This document shows positions 8,448 through 16,338 of a stretch of 64,000 bases of DNA, piece by piece. The notes beneath the pieces are model-generated. The model made no database searches. It was given only the letters and a program-made list of their open reading frames with translations, and was not told where the DNA came from. The first letter of the stretch is position 1; every line of letters begins with the position of its first letter. The translations under genes and the position numbers were made by a program. Origin of the DNA: Sulfuricurvum sp. (GTDB taxonomy: Bacteria; Campylobacterota; Campylobacteria; Campylobacterales; Sulfurimonadaceae); assembly GCF_030691015.1 (NCBI RefSeq), contig NZ_JAUYFF010000001.1, positions 62,001-126,000 on the forward strand, read 5' to 3'.

Positions 8448-9383
8448 TTATAGCGAAATATCGGGTTGATTAATCTCTACCGTGACGTGTACCAGCTCTT
8501 CGTGAATCGATAGGGCATCTCGAAAATCATTCGGACTCATTCCGTTATTACTGTGCAATGAGAGGATAACGGAGTATTTCCCTTTTCCCACTCGCCATAC
8601 GTGTAGATCGGTAATATGAGCTTCGGGATCAACGAGTGCAATTACCTCACGTACCTCTTCAACTACCGGATCGTCCATATGTGCATCGAGGAGGACTCTC
8701 CCCGTATCGCGCAGTAACCCCACCGCCCACACACTCACCAACACACCCCCTACGATCCCCATTACAGGGTCAAGCCACGATGCACCCCATAGCATCCCTG
8801 CTATCAAGGCGATGATTGCCAATACCGAGGTCGCAGCATCCGCTAATACATGCAAATAGGCAGAACGTAGATTGAGATCATGATCGTGGTCATGATGATG
8901 GTGATTTCCATGATGATCATGGTCGTGATGATGATTGTCTCCCAGTAGCCATGCCGTGATTAGATTGATCACTAATCCGAGGACTGCAACAAAAATCGCT
9001 TCATGGTAATGGATCATTACCGGTGCAATCAACCGTTCTATGGATTGGTAAAACATAAGCAGAGCAACTGCAAGCAGGAAGAGAGCACTGGTATAGCCTG
9101 CCAATACCTCAATCTTCCACGTACCAAACGCAAACCGACCATCCTGCGCGTATCGGCGTGCTAGAACATACGCCCCTACTGAGAGTCCGAGGGCGAGGGC
9201 GTGGGTACTCATGTGCCATCCATCGGCAAGGAGAGCCATCGAGCCGTAATAATACCCGCCGATGATTTCGGCAACCATCATGACTAGGGTTAGTATAACG
9301 GCGAATCTAGTTTTGCGTTCAGCTACAGGGTTCCCTTCATCAAACTGATGGGAGTGGATAAGGGGATTGGAACCTTTGTTCAT
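8448..9383 (-). CDS. dmeF: Cation diffusion facilitator, DmeF-type Co/Ni efflux
   Basis: A 311-residue CDF transporter with six transmembrane helices and a cytoplasmic C-terminal domain. The metal site residues are visible in TM2 (LLADGWHMSTHA, D54 and H57) and TM5 (HVLADAATS). A loop of mostly His and Asp (about 149-170) lies between TM4 and TM5. The SHQF motif near the N-terminus and the GSMALLADGWHMSTHA signature fit the DmeF subgroup, which exports Co2+ and Ni2+ in exchange for protons. It is divergent from an RcnR/DmeR-like repressor with an operator-like site between them, as in other dmeRF pairs. Confidence 0.85.
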   Translation of the reverse strand: MNKGSNPLIHSHQFDEGNPVAERKTRFAVILTLVMMVAEIIGGYYYGSMALLADGWHMSTHALALGLSVGAYVLARRYAQDGRFAFGTWKIEVLAGYTSALFLLAVALLMFYQSIERLIAPVMIHYHEAIFVAVLGLVINLITAWLLGDNHHHDHDHHGNHHHHDHDHDLNLRSAYLHVLADAATSVLAIIALIAGMLWGASWLDPVMGIVGGVLVSVWAVGLLRDTGRVLLDAHMDDPVVEEVREVIALVDPEAHITDLHVWRVGKGKYSVILSLHSNNGMSPNDFRDALSIHEELVHVTVEINQPDISL

Positions 9384-9412
9384 TGCTTGCCTCTGCTAAA
9401 AAATTATGATAC

Positions 9413-9426
9413 TATACCCCAGTATA
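9413..9426. promoter_or_regulatory. Likely RcnR-type operator between dmeF and its repressor
   Basis: TATAC-CCCA-GTATA is an inverted repeat with a C/G-tract centre. Read on the minus strand it contains TACTGGGGTA, resembling the TACT-G-tract-AGTA sites bound by RcnR. It overlaps a TATACT -10 for the repressor gene and a TATAGT -10 for dmeF, so binding would block both. Binding itself is inferred. Confidence 0.55.
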
Positions 9427-9453
9427 CTTAATAATGTTTAAAAAAGGAAAATT

Positions 9454-9726
9454 ATGGCACATACGATACACGGTAAGAAAGCTTTATTGACACGCGTACG
9501 TCGAATCAAAGGGCAGGCTGAAGCGTTGGAGAAAGCCCTGGATAATGAAAATGAATGTTCCGCCGTTTTGCAACAAATCGCTGCGATCCGAGGAGCGGTC
9601 AACGGTTTGATGAATGAGGTATTGGAAGGGTATATACGCGAACATCTGAGTGCCGATGCCCCCGTAGAACAGCGTGAGGAAGATTTGGAAAAGCTGGTGG
9701 GTGTTTTGCGTTCGTATTTAAAATAA
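9454..9726 (+). CDS. RcnR/DmeR-like metal-sensing repressor (CsoR/RcnR family)
   Basis: A 90-residue all-helical DNA-binding repressor. It has the RcnR fingerprint for Ni/Co sensing, H3, C35 and H64, with Tyr where RcnR has H60. The cores RVRRIKGQ and LQQIAAIRGAVNGLMNEVLEG are typical of the RcnR/FrmR branch. It probably represses dmeF and itself until Ni2+ or Co2+ binds. FrmR-type formaldehyde sensing is less likely, given H3 and the divergent efflux gene. A decayed relative of its 3' end lies at about 14.6 kb. Confidence 0.85.
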   Translation: MAHTIHGKKALLTRVRRIKGQAEALEKALDNENECSAVLQQIAAIRGAVNGLMNEVLEGYIREHLSADAPVEQREEDLEKLVGVLRSYLK

Positions 9727-9734
9727 AACATACT

Positions 9735-10658
9735 TTATTTGTATTCTAATGTGACACCCGAGGGCATTTGACTGATTAAGATTGACTTGTCATTACGGAT
9801 AAGTAAATAGCTAATAGACAAAGACTCCAGCATTGCGAGAGCTTTATTCTCATCCATAATGGAAACTGCAGTCGCTAGAGCATCGAGGCGGGTATTGTCC
9901 TCATCATCAATGAGGGTAATGGATGCATACCTCTGTTGCGGTTTTCCCGTTTTAGGATTGATCAAATGATTGTAGGATTTATTTTTGATATAACGTTCAT
10001 AATTACCGCTTGTGCTCACTGCTAAACGTTTCTTGGTCGATCTAATCACTCCGACGACACCTTCTGGATGAAAGGGGTCTTGAATCTCCACACTGCACTC
10101 ACCCAAACAGCCAATATCACCCGATGCCGCAATTACCGCTTTTGAAACTTTTTTTTGCTGGAGTATTGCAATCGCTAAATCAACACCATATCCCTTACCA
10201 ATTCCCCCCAAATCGATGAGTGTACCAGGAACCATTTTGACATGATTTTCATCTATTTTTATTCGATGATAACCAACACCTTGTTTGACCTTTTGAAGCA
10301 TATCATTCGTCGGAATCTTCTCATCATCGTATCCAAAACGATAGAGACTATGGGTGAATGAACCGACAGTCACATCAAAAGCACCACCACTGATTTTGTT
10401 CATCTCAAGAGAACGGACCAGAATATTGCGTGTTGTTTCACTCACATTCAGCTCATACGTTTGATTCAAGCGTGAGATTTCCGAATCAGATTTATACGTC
10501 GATAATCGTTGATCCAACTCTCTAAATAGATCAAATACCTCATCACCAGATTGCTGATCTTCAACAGTTACACTGATCAGTGTTCCCATATGGGCTTGTG
10601 TACGCGTTTGACTCCACAGTAACAATGGTAGCAATAAGAAAAATAATATCCATTTCAT
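9735..10658 (-). CDS. apbE: FAD:protein FMN transferase ApbE
   Basis: A protein of about 307 residues with an N-terminal signal peptide (MKWILFFLLLPLLLWSQT), so it acts outside the inner membrane. ApbE signatures are present: LIDLGGIGKGYGVD, HLINPKTGKP and DALATAVSIM. The enzyme uses FAD to attach FMN covalently to a Thr or Ser of target flavoproteins. A target with a TGAT motif is encoded at 12.1-12.6 kb in the divergent operon, so the pair is functionally matched. I chose the ATG; an in-frame TTG lies two codons upstream. Two Fur-box-like sites lie between it and the divergent porin gene. Confidence 0.92.
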   Translation of the reverse strand: MKWILFFLLLPLLLWSQTRTQAHMGTLISVTVEDQQSGDEVFDLFRELDQRLSTYKSDSEISRLNQTYELNVSETTRNILVRSLEMNKISGGAFDVTVGSFTHSLYRFGYDDEKIPTNDMLQKVKQGVGYHRIKIDENHVKMVPGTLIDLGGIGKGYGVDLAIAILQQKKVSKAVIAASGDIGCLGECSVEIQDPFHPEGVVGVIRSTKKRLAVSTSGNYERYIKNKSYNHLINPKTGKPQQRYASITLIDDEDNTRLDALATAVSIMDENKALAMLESLSISYLLIRNDKSILISQMPSGVTLEYK

Positions 10659-10688
10659 AACCAACAGTGTACCATATTTATACTAAAC

Positions 10689-10707
10689 GATAAGCATTTT
10701 CATTATT
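10689..10707. promoter_or_regulatory. Fur-box-like site, apbE-proximal
   Basis: GATAAGCATTTTCATTATT matches 14 of 19 positions of the classical Fur consensus GATAATGATAATCATTATC (counted by hand). It lies 31 bases upstream of the apbE start in the apbE/porin divergent gap. Iron-dependent repression of apbE is inferred. Confidence 0.55.
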
Positions 10708-10740
10708 AATATTAAATTCAGCTTCATATATTATACTTTC

Positions 10741-10759
10741 GTTATTAATAATCAATATC
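10741..10759. promoter_or_regulatory. Fur-box-like site, porin-proximal
   Basis: GTTATTAATAATCAATATC matches 15 of 19 positions of the Fur consensus (counted by hand) and ends 14 bases before the porin ATG, where bound Fur would block transcription start or clearance. Two such sites in a 115-base gap are unlikely by chance even at this AT content, but a genome-wide score was not possible. Confidence 0.6.
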
Positions 10760-10773
10760 ATAAAGGATAACCA

Positions 10774-12084
10774 ATGAAAAACCTCCTCTTGAGTGCTGTT
10801 GCTGCCATGGCGATCACCACCTCTCTTGCTGCAGACGAAGTCAGTGAGTTCAAAGCTCAGATGAAAATGTTGATGGAGCGCCTCGAAACCCTCGAGAACA
10901 GCAATAAAAAACAAGCTGAACAAACCAAAGTATTGACCGATGAGCTGATCAACGTTCAAAATCAAACCACATTTACAGTAATTGATAGCTCTAAAGATGT
11001 ACAGGGATTAAGTCCGGCGGCATCCAAAGTCTATTATTCTAAAAACCCTCTCTCTATCGGCGGGTATGGTGAACTCTATTATTCAAAATACAACGACAGT
11101 GTTGGGAGTGGTAATACTAAAGATGCGTATGGCGATACCTACCGTTTTATCCCCTACATTGGGTACAAATTTAGTGACACTATCATCTTGAACTCAGAAA
11201 TCGAATTTGAGCATGGCAATGAGGTGGCGATCGAGCAGCTCTATGTCGATTTTATCCTCGACCCACTGGCAACCATCCGCGTAGGTCATCAGCTTGTCCC
11301 TATGGGATACGTCAATCTCTACCATGAACCGACGCTATTCAATACTGTACAGCGCCCTGATGTTGAAAAACAGTTGATTCCATCGACATGGCATGAACTA
11401 GGTCTGAGTGTTTACGGTAAAACGGATAGTCTTGAGTATCAAGTGGGAGCATTCACCGCACTCGATATGAATCATCCGACAACCGGTACTCCGGTATCGG
11501 ATAAAGATTGGATCCGTAAAGCACGTGTTGGAAACGAGAGTGATAAAGGGATGGACAACATGGCCATTGTCGCACGACTCGATTATAATGGAATCAACGG
11601 TCTTCAAGTGGGTGCAAGTGCCTATACAGGAAAAGCAGGAAATGCGAAAGTTGCAGGCCAATCCGAGGAGGGGCAAATGACCATGGTTGATATCCATGCT
11701 ACTTACCAAAACGAAGGGTTTAAAGCACGTGCTCTGTATACCCAAAGCCATCTTAGTAATGCTGATTCGTATAAAACGGATATGCCAGAAAGTGCGCGTG
11801 GCGGTTATCTCAATTTAGAGTATAATATTTTACCCTTATTTACAGTATCAGGTGCTCGATTACCGCTATTTTTCCAATATGAAAACTACAATTTGGCAAC
11901 GAAAATGGCCAATGGAGCTTCATTTGGAAGAACAACAAGTTATACCTATGGTTTAAACTACTTCCCGCATGATCAAGTAGTTCTAAAAGCAGAATACATG
12001 TTACGACATAATGAAAATTCTGCCGATACAACCAAGTACATCAATGAAGGTATCTATTCGCTTGGGTTAGGATTTATTTTTTGA
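10774..12084 (+). CDS. Outer-membrane porin with N-terminal coiled coil
   Basis: A 436-residue protein with a Sec signal peptide (cut near AADE), a coiled-coil-like stretch (about 24-65, FKAQMKMLMERLETLENSNK), then many short amphipathic strands and a final Phe (YSLGLGFIF), the hallmark of a beta-barrel recognised by the BAM machinery. It is the first gene of a four-gene operon with an FMN-binding protein and two membrane proteins, downstream of a Fur-box-like site. A role as an entry channel for an iron species or small chelate is inference. Good AAGGA ribosome site. Confidence 0.8.
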   Translation: MKNLLLSAVAAMAITTSLAADEVSEFKAQMKMLMERLETLENSNKKQAEQTKVLTDELINVQNQTTFTVIDSSKDVQGLSPAASKVYYSKNPLSIGGYGELYYSKYNDSVGSGNTKDAYGDTYRFIPYIGYKFSDTIILNSEIEFEHGNEVAIEQLYVDFILDPLATIRVGHQLVPMGYVNLYHEPTLFNTVQRPDVEKQLIPSTWHELGLSVYGKTDSLEYQVGAFTALDMNHPTTGTPVSDKDWIRKARVGNESDKGMDNMAIVARLDYNGINGLQVGASAYTGKAGNAKVAGQSEEGQMTMVDIHATYQNEGFKARALYTQSHLSNADSYKTDMPESARGGYLNLEYNILPLFTVSGARLPLFFQYENYNLATKMANGASFGRTTSYTYGLNYFPHDQVVLKAEYMLRHNENSADTTKYINEGIYSLGLGFIF

Positions 12085-12596
12085 TGAAACTCATTTTACT
12101 TTTTCTCCTCTCGATCACCACCAGTTTCGCCCAGGTTTTGGGCGATCCGCTGGAACTGACTCAACGTACCTTTGGTTCCAAAAGTGTTGAAACGGAGAAT
12201 ATCATTCTCAACGATTCTCAGCTAGCTCAGCTTTCGAAAGCTTCACAGCAAAAAATCGACTCCAAACTCTATCGCATCTATGTTGCCAAAAATGGTTCTC
12301 AGACGCTCGGGTATGGAGTTTTGATGAACAAAAAAGTGCGCACTAAAACAGCCATTACTCTTTATCTTATCGGAAGCGACAAAAAAATCAAATCGATTGA
12401 AATTGTCGCATTCAACGAACCACTCGAATACCTTCCGAGTAAAACATGGCTTGACGTATTTGACAATAAAAACAGTTCCCATACCCTCAAACTCAATCAA
12501 GACATTCCCACCACCACTGGTGCTACCCTTTCGGCTCGTGCAATCACCGATGGAGCACGTGCGGCACTTGAATTGCTAGAGATTATCAAACTATGA
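12084..12596 (+). CDS. Periplasmic FMN-binding domain protein, likely ApbE target
   Basis: A 170-residue protein with a signal peptide and an FMN_bind-type domain. The motif TTTGATLSARAI near the C-terminus (about 147-158) matches the S/T-G-A-T flavinylation site, where ApbE links FMN to the final Thr. The domain normally carries electrons outside the inner membrane. Its ATG sits in a TGATG overlap with the porin stop and its own stop overlaps the next gene's ATG, so the operon is tightly coupled. It probably passes electrons from the two membrane proteins to an acceptor in the periplasm. The acceptor is unknown. Confidence 0.82.
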   Translation: MKLILLFLLSITTSFAQVLGDPLELTQRTFGSKSVETENIILNDSQLAQLSKASQQKIDSKLYRIYVAKNGSQTLGYGVLMNKKVRTKTAITLYLIGSDKKIKSIEIVAFNEPLEYLPSKTWLDVFDNKNSSHTLKLNQDIPTTTGATLSARAITDGARAALELLEIIKL

Positions 12597-13072
12597 AGTT
12601 TATCGCCTCTAAAAAACTCTCTGATAATCCTACTTTACGCGCAGTCATTGTTTGGATGCTCTTACTCTTGATGCTTGCAATGGTTCTTAGTCTTGGAGCA
12701 AAAGAGATCGAATACGGACTCACACCCCAAACATGGGTATCAACGGTGATGGGAAATCCTGATGAGTTTATTGATCCTATGCTCTTTAGTGATTTGCTTT
12801 TGAGCATTCATACCGATTTATTTGGACTGATCATCACCTTCATTCTGATTGCATCGCTCTATGTACGGACATTACGTTCAATGAAGAGCAAAATTATCGT
12901 GTTTTCAGCTCTGTTGATTGCATTACTTTTGTATCCTTTGGGGCTCTTAGGCTCATCACTCATCGGCGCCATGGGGATCATCACGGCACTAAGTGCTTTT
13001 ATTGTTTTTCATACTCTCATCATTATATTGTGCTTTGATCTTCTTTTGTCGCTTAGTCGTAAACGTTTATAG
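12593..13072 (+). CDS. Small membrane protein of the flavin electron-transfer operon
   Basis: A 159-residue integral membrane protein with about four hydrophobic helices (approximately 17-36, 70-92, 98-120, 125-150) and a periplasmic loop after the first. Two His residues lie in or beside membrane segments (LLSIHTDLFG and FIVFHTLIII) and could ligate a b-type haem, but I cannot name the family. It overlaps the FMN-binding gene (ATGA) and abuts the next membrane gene, so it is likely the inner-membrane electron donor or part of it. Function inferred from context only. Confidence 0.65.
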   Translation: MKFIASKKLSDNPTLRAVIVWMLLLLMLAMVLSLGAKEIEYGLTPQTWVSTVMGNPDEFIDPMLFSDLLLSIHTDLFGLIITFILIASLYVRTLRSMKSKIIVFSALLIALLLYPLGLLGSSLIGAMGIITALSAFIVFHTLIIILCFDLLLSLSRKRL

Positions 13073-13501
13073 ATGAATCAGAAACTTCTCACGTTTTTAG
13101 CATTAGGATTTGGTGCACTTATCATCCTGCAAGCTCTGCTTGGCGGATGGCTTTTTATCCATAATATAGGGATAACTCCCGATGAGATAAAAACTTATTA
13201 TGCAGATAAATCACTGCATGGAGTGCTGGAAGTGTTAGTGCCTCATACTCTTTTTATTACCATATCGCTCATGGCATTTCTCCATTTTTTATCTTTTATC
13301 GATACTATCGAACAAAAAACAAAAACATATTTTCTTCACCTTTTGTTTAGTTTATTTTTACTTGATCAACTAACTCCTATCGGCATAATACTAGGAATAG
13401 AAAGTTTTACTTATCTAAAAATACTTTTTTTTGTAGGATTTGAAGTTGTATTGGGATGGGTCTGGATTATCACTTTCTTTGCCTCCATAAAAAAGAATTA
13501 G
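13073..13501 (+). CDS. Small His-containing membrane protein, last gene of the flavin operon
   Basis: A 142-residue protein with about four transmembrane helices. Several His residues lie near membrane faces (FIHNIG, KSLHGVLEVLVPH, AFLHFL, YFLHLLF), compatible with haem b binding, although no haem family is recognisable. The ATG follows the previous stop directly. Together with its neighbour it may carry electrons from the quinone pool to the FMN-binding protein; this is inference. It ends 4 bases from a convergent Crp/Fnr gene, with no space for a normal terminator. Confidence 0.62.
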   Translation: MNQKLLTFLALGFGALIILQALLGGWLFIHNIGITPDEIKTYYADKSLHGVLEVLVPHTLFITISLMAFLHFLSFIDTIEQKTKTYFLHLLFSLFLLDQLTPIGIILGIESFTYLKILFFVGFEVVLGWVWIITFFASIKKN

Positions 13502-13505
13502 CTTT

Positions 13506-14120
13506 TTATATCAACCTCTCTATAGCTCCACGCTCTAGCCGTACTTTTCCTTTGTGTTCCAAATCTTTCAGGAGGCGGCTGATAACAACGCGAGAAGTCC
13601 CCAGCTGTGTCGCGATTTGCTCATGGGTCATTTCGATACGACTGCTCTCCTGTTGTGCTAACCACTCCAGTAAACGTGTATCGAGCCGCTTGAATTTGAT
13701 GTCTTCGACGAGTGTGGCGAGAGAGGCGAGACGGACGGTAAAGAGGGAAAACATAAAACTCAAATACTCTGGGCTTTGTGTCATGAGAGAACGGATAGAC
13801 TCATGATCGAGGAGGTAGCCGCTGATATCGCTCTCGGTGATAGCGGTGCCGATAGCGACGTTTTGGGAGACGAGGCTCGCGGTGTTGACAACGCATTGCT
13901 CCAGCGGTTTGAGAGTGTAAAGGGTGATCTCTTCGATCCCTTCGCCTTGGATATAGAGGCGGACACTGCCATCCGTCAAAAAAAGAATATCCTTACAGAC
14001 GTCACCTTGGTAAAATAAAATAGTATTTTTAGGTACGGTGATCGGACGGGCGTGGTTATGGACAAAGGCTTGAAGCTCTGGAGAGAGATGAGAATAAAAG
14101 GTAAATTGGGAAAGTTCCAT
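13506..14120 (-). CDS. Crp/Fnr-family transcriptional regulator
   Basis: A 204-residue regulator with an N-terminal cyclic-nucleotide-like beta-roll (about 15-125, including FYQGDVCKDILFLTDGSVRLY) and a C-terminal winged helix with recognition region EQIATQLGTSRVVISRLLKDL. It lacks the N-terminal Cys cluster of iron-sulfur FNR, having only C43 and C75, and it lacks a convincing cAMP pocket, so the signal is unknown. It could respond to redox or nitrosative stress. It is convergent with the flavin operon and may or may not regulate it. Confidence 0.85.
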   Translation of the reverse strand: MELSQFTFYSHLSPELQAFVHNHARPITVPKNTILFYQGDVCKDILFLTDGSVRLYIQGEGIEEITLYTLKPLEQCVVNTASLVSQNVAIGTAITESDISGYLLDHESIRSLMTQSPEYLSFMFSLFTVRLASLATLVEDIKFKRLDTRLLEWLAQQESSRIEMTHEQIATQLGTSRVVISRLLKDLEHKGKVRLERGAIERLI

Positions 14121-14161
14121 AGTAATGCCTCAAGGGATATGAGGCATTATAGCACGAGGCA

Positions 14162-14356
14162 TCAGTCGTTGCTCAGTTTGCATCCTGTGTTGATACCTAA
14201 AAGAGGGTAAAATGGGCAAAATCCTACCACACCGGTGACCACTAAAATAACACCGGCATAGCCAAACATATTTCCGCTCATGATGGCCCATGCGATGAGG
14301 GCAACTCCTGCAATAACACGTAGAACTCTATCGATTTTCCCTGCGTTACATTTCAT
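14162..14356 (-). CDS. DUF2892-type small membrane protein
   Basis: A 64-residue protein with two hydrophobic helices (about 10-28 and 32-50) and the DUF2892 pattern: an early Asn-x-Gly-x-x-D-R-x-x-R (CNAGKIDRVLR) and a GFCPFYPLLGINT motif with Cys near the end. Members are often found alone or fused to rhodanese domains and bear conserved cysteines; their exact role is not established. The family contains many short proteins of this length. It stands between the Crp/Fnr gene and a 363-base gene-free stretch. Confidence 0.82.
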   Translation of the reverse strand: MKCNAGKIDRVLRVIAGVALIAWAIMSGNMFGYAGVILVVTGVVGFCPFYPLLGINTGCKLSND

Positions 14357-14719
14357 TGTAAACTCCTTGGATGAGAATGTGATTCTCTAAATTTGTAGGA
14401 GTATTGTAGCTCTTTGAGGGTAGGGGTGTCTGTAACCTGAGTTACAAACTAAATTATAATATTTATAAATAGTCAATAATTAAAATTTCTGGAGTCAAAG
14501 ATGAGAGACTTGGGCTTGAGGGTGTCTTAAGGCTTTACGAGAAGGTGATACTTTAATGGTATACAAACATCTTGCGTTTCGATGCCCCGACAGAGCAGCG
14601 TGAGGAAGATTTGGAAAAACTTGTAGGGGGTGTCGCGTTCGTATTTGAAGTAAAGAAAACTACAGTTGCACTGTATATGACTTACTATTTGTTAAGTTAA
14701 AATTAATATTTTATTGTTA
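14357..14719. other. Gene-free 363-base stretch holding a decayed gene end
   Basis: No intact gene is seen. The stretch holds an AT-rich segment, probably including the promoter of the DUF2892 gene, and at 14559-14653 the remnant of an RcnR-family gene described separately. The part between (about 14490-14558) shows only broken short frames. Confidence 0.5.
14559..14653 (+). pseudogene. 3' remnant of a second RcnR-family repressor gene
   Basis: The bases from GATGCCCC at 14581 to the TAA at 14651-14653 closely match the 3' end of the intact repressor gene at 9654-9726. Translation gives DAPTEQREEDLEKLVG, identical to the intact protein at all but one residue. The frame then breaks at a run of five G (14626-14630); removing one G restores V-S-R-S-Y-L-K and the stop. 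The preceding ~20 bases are a more decayed match, and the 5' half of the gene is missing. It is a relic of duplication or gene loss beside a metal-handling cluster. Confidence 0.8.
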
Positions 14720-15070
14720 TTACCACAGCTCTATTCCAAACTGCCGGACAATAAGTGAGAAAAGGATAAAACACACTATTGTAATAGCTACCGAAGCACT
14801 CATAGCCCACCAAAACCCAATTCTCTCCAACAAAAGTGGAAACGCTAAAAACATCGGCAAGGTCGGAACGACATACCAAAACGTATACCACGCATGGTTA
14901 GCGATTTTTTCCATAGGCTGCTGTTCAACATAAAGCCAAATCAGCGCTAGAAATGTAACCAGCGGTAAAGCCGCAATTAGTCCACCTAGCTTATCGCTCC
15001 GCTTTGCCATTTCAGAGACAAGAATCACAACCCCTGCGGTTAACAAATATTTTACGATTAACCACGTCAT
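14720..15070 (-). CDS. DUF3147-like small membrane protein
   Basis: A 116-residue protein with four predicted transmembrane helices (about 3-20, 28-46, 60-82, 88-110). The sequence SEMAKRSDKLGGLIAALPLVT fits the DUF3147/GlpM-like group of small inner-membrane proteins, whose role is not established. It lies downstream of the HupE-like cluster on the same strand, 57 bases after the small His-rich exported protein, and may be the last gene of that operon. Confidence 0.7.
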   Translation of the reverse strand: MTWLIVKYLLTAGVVILVSEMAKRSDKLGGLIAALPLVTFLALIWLYVEQQPMEKIANHAWYTFWYVVPTLPMFLAFPLLLERIGFWWAMSASVAITIVCFILFSLIVRQFGIELW

Positions 15071-15127
15071 TATTGCTCCTTAAATATTCAATAAAGTATC
15101 GGCTACCTAATGATAGCCGATAGCATT

Positions 15128-15505
15128 TTATTTACCTGTGTGATTAGCCGCGTTAACTTTGCCGTATACATCAACAAAGACAAATAATGTCATCTTTGAA
15201 GGATCTTTAATTTGAGGATTTCTATATTGAACAACCCATTCAAGGGTAGCATTAAACCGCTTTTGCTCCGTCTTTACAGGTGCACATCCTTCCCAACTTG
15301 CATCTATTTTATTGGCTTTGACCAACTGTTTGATATGTTGATTAGCAGAAGTAATAACCATATTTCTAGACGCTTGTTCTTTTACTGTTCCATGAGTGTG
15401 ACCACTAGGACCGTGATCGTGTCCGCTTCCTGCATGAAGTGCAAGCCCGAACCATCCCGCACCCAAAGTTGTTGTTATTAATGTCATTGCGATAGCTTTT
15501 TTCAT
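15128..15505 (-). CDS. Small exported protein with His-rich N-terminal segment (DUF6488-like)
   Basis: A 125-residue protein with a Sec signal peptide (MKKAIAMTLITTTLGAGWFG) followed directly by a His-rich tract (HAGSGHDHGPSGHTHG) suited to binding Ni, Co, Zn or Cu in the periplasm. I chose the ATG at 15505: it begins the signal peptide and has a GGA ribosome site, whereas the longer frame upstream runs into the HupE-like gene. The remainder resembles DUF6488 proteins seen beside HupE/UreJ-like permeases; that name is from memory and uncertain. The gene follows the HupE-like gene by 13 bases. Confidence 0.72.
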   Translation of the reverse strand: MKKAIAMTLITTTLGAGWFGLALHAGSGHDHGPSGHTHGTVKEQASRNMVITSANQHIKQLVKANKIDASWEGCAPVKTEQKRFNATLEWVVQYRNPQIKDPSKMTLFVFVDVYGKVNAANHTGK

Positions 15506-15518
15506 GCTAATCCTTTTT

Positions 15519-16292
15519 TTATAAATTTTCGTGTGTGTATTCCGGTTGAGCCGGTGCTTCCATCTGTTGATGGATATGATAATGCTCATCCGCATTAAAC
15601 CCAAACTCTTCTTGATTCGCATTGTGTAAATAGCCATGCAACTGCATCAGTAGCAACATAAACCCTGCAAACATCAAAGCGTGATTGGCTACGGTACTAA
15701 ATCGTGCAAATGTTTTGGTTTTTCTCCAAATATTCAATACGATCAGCATCACCACCAATGCCAAGATTTGACCTATCTCCACCCCAAGATTAAAGGAAAG
15801 AATTCTCATCAGCATATCACCGTTTTGTTCACCCAATGGAAGCTTTTGTAAGCGTGTAGAGAGACCGAATCCGTGAATCAACCCGAATATTAGAACCATC
15901 CAAAAAAGCGGAGGGGCTTTTATTCCTAGATAATTTTGAAAACCTTTGTTGTTATCAAACGCTTTATATATGACACTGATAGCGATCACCGCATCAACTA
16001 ACCAATAGTTCGCGGTAATCCCCATAAACGTTGCAAAAATCAACGTAATAGAGTGCCCGACTGTAAATATTGTCACAAACTTTACGATATCGTTGAAGGA
16101 TGTCAAAAAGAAAATGACACCAAATAAAAATAGGAGATGATCATAGCCGCTAAGCATATGAGTAGCTCCAAGCCATATATATTGAAGATTTCCGCCCTCA
16201 ATCATTGCCTGCATATCCGCACTTGAAATACCGTGCGCATAAACGCTGGTAGCTGCTATAAGTGCGGAGAGTATGAAAAATATTTTTGTCAT
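15519..16292 (-). CDS. HupE/UreJ-2-like membrane protein, putative nickel or metal permease
   Basis: About 257 residues with a cleavable signal (TKIFFILSALIAATSVYAHG) and some six transmembrane helices. The region IWLGATHMLSGYDHLLFLFG is the HupE/UreJ_2 signature, with His and Asp suited to metal binding. A second motif, FTVGHSITL, and a His-rich tail (ADEHYHIHQQ) add to this. Classical HupE/UreJ proteins import nickel; for this subgroup the metal is not proven. The ATG at 16292 was chosen because the signal peptide and an AGGA site begin there, discarding 42 upstream residues. It lies between two genes for small His-rich exported proteins. Confidence 0.8.
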   Translation of the reverse strand: MTKIFFILSALIAATSVYAHGISSADMQAMIEGGNLQYIWLGATHMLSGYDHLLFLFGVIFFLTSFNDIVKFVTIFTVGHSITLIFATFMGITANYWLVDAVIAISVIYKAFDNNKGFQNYLGIKAPPLFWMVLIFGLIHGFGLSTRLQKLPLGEQNGDMLMRILSFNLGVEIGQILALVVMLIVLNIWRKTKTFARFSTVANHALMFAGFMLLLMQLHGYLHNANQEEFGFNADEHYHIHQQMEAPAQPEYTHENL

Positions 16293-16338
16293 AACTATCC
16301 TGTTAAAGTAATAATGGTGTAAAAAGGAAAAAAGAGAG

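Noticed and set aside
14490-14558. Broken short frames resembling a MerR-type helix (MRDLGL, LRLYEK)
   Set aside because: The similarity is a few residues in different frames and could be chance.
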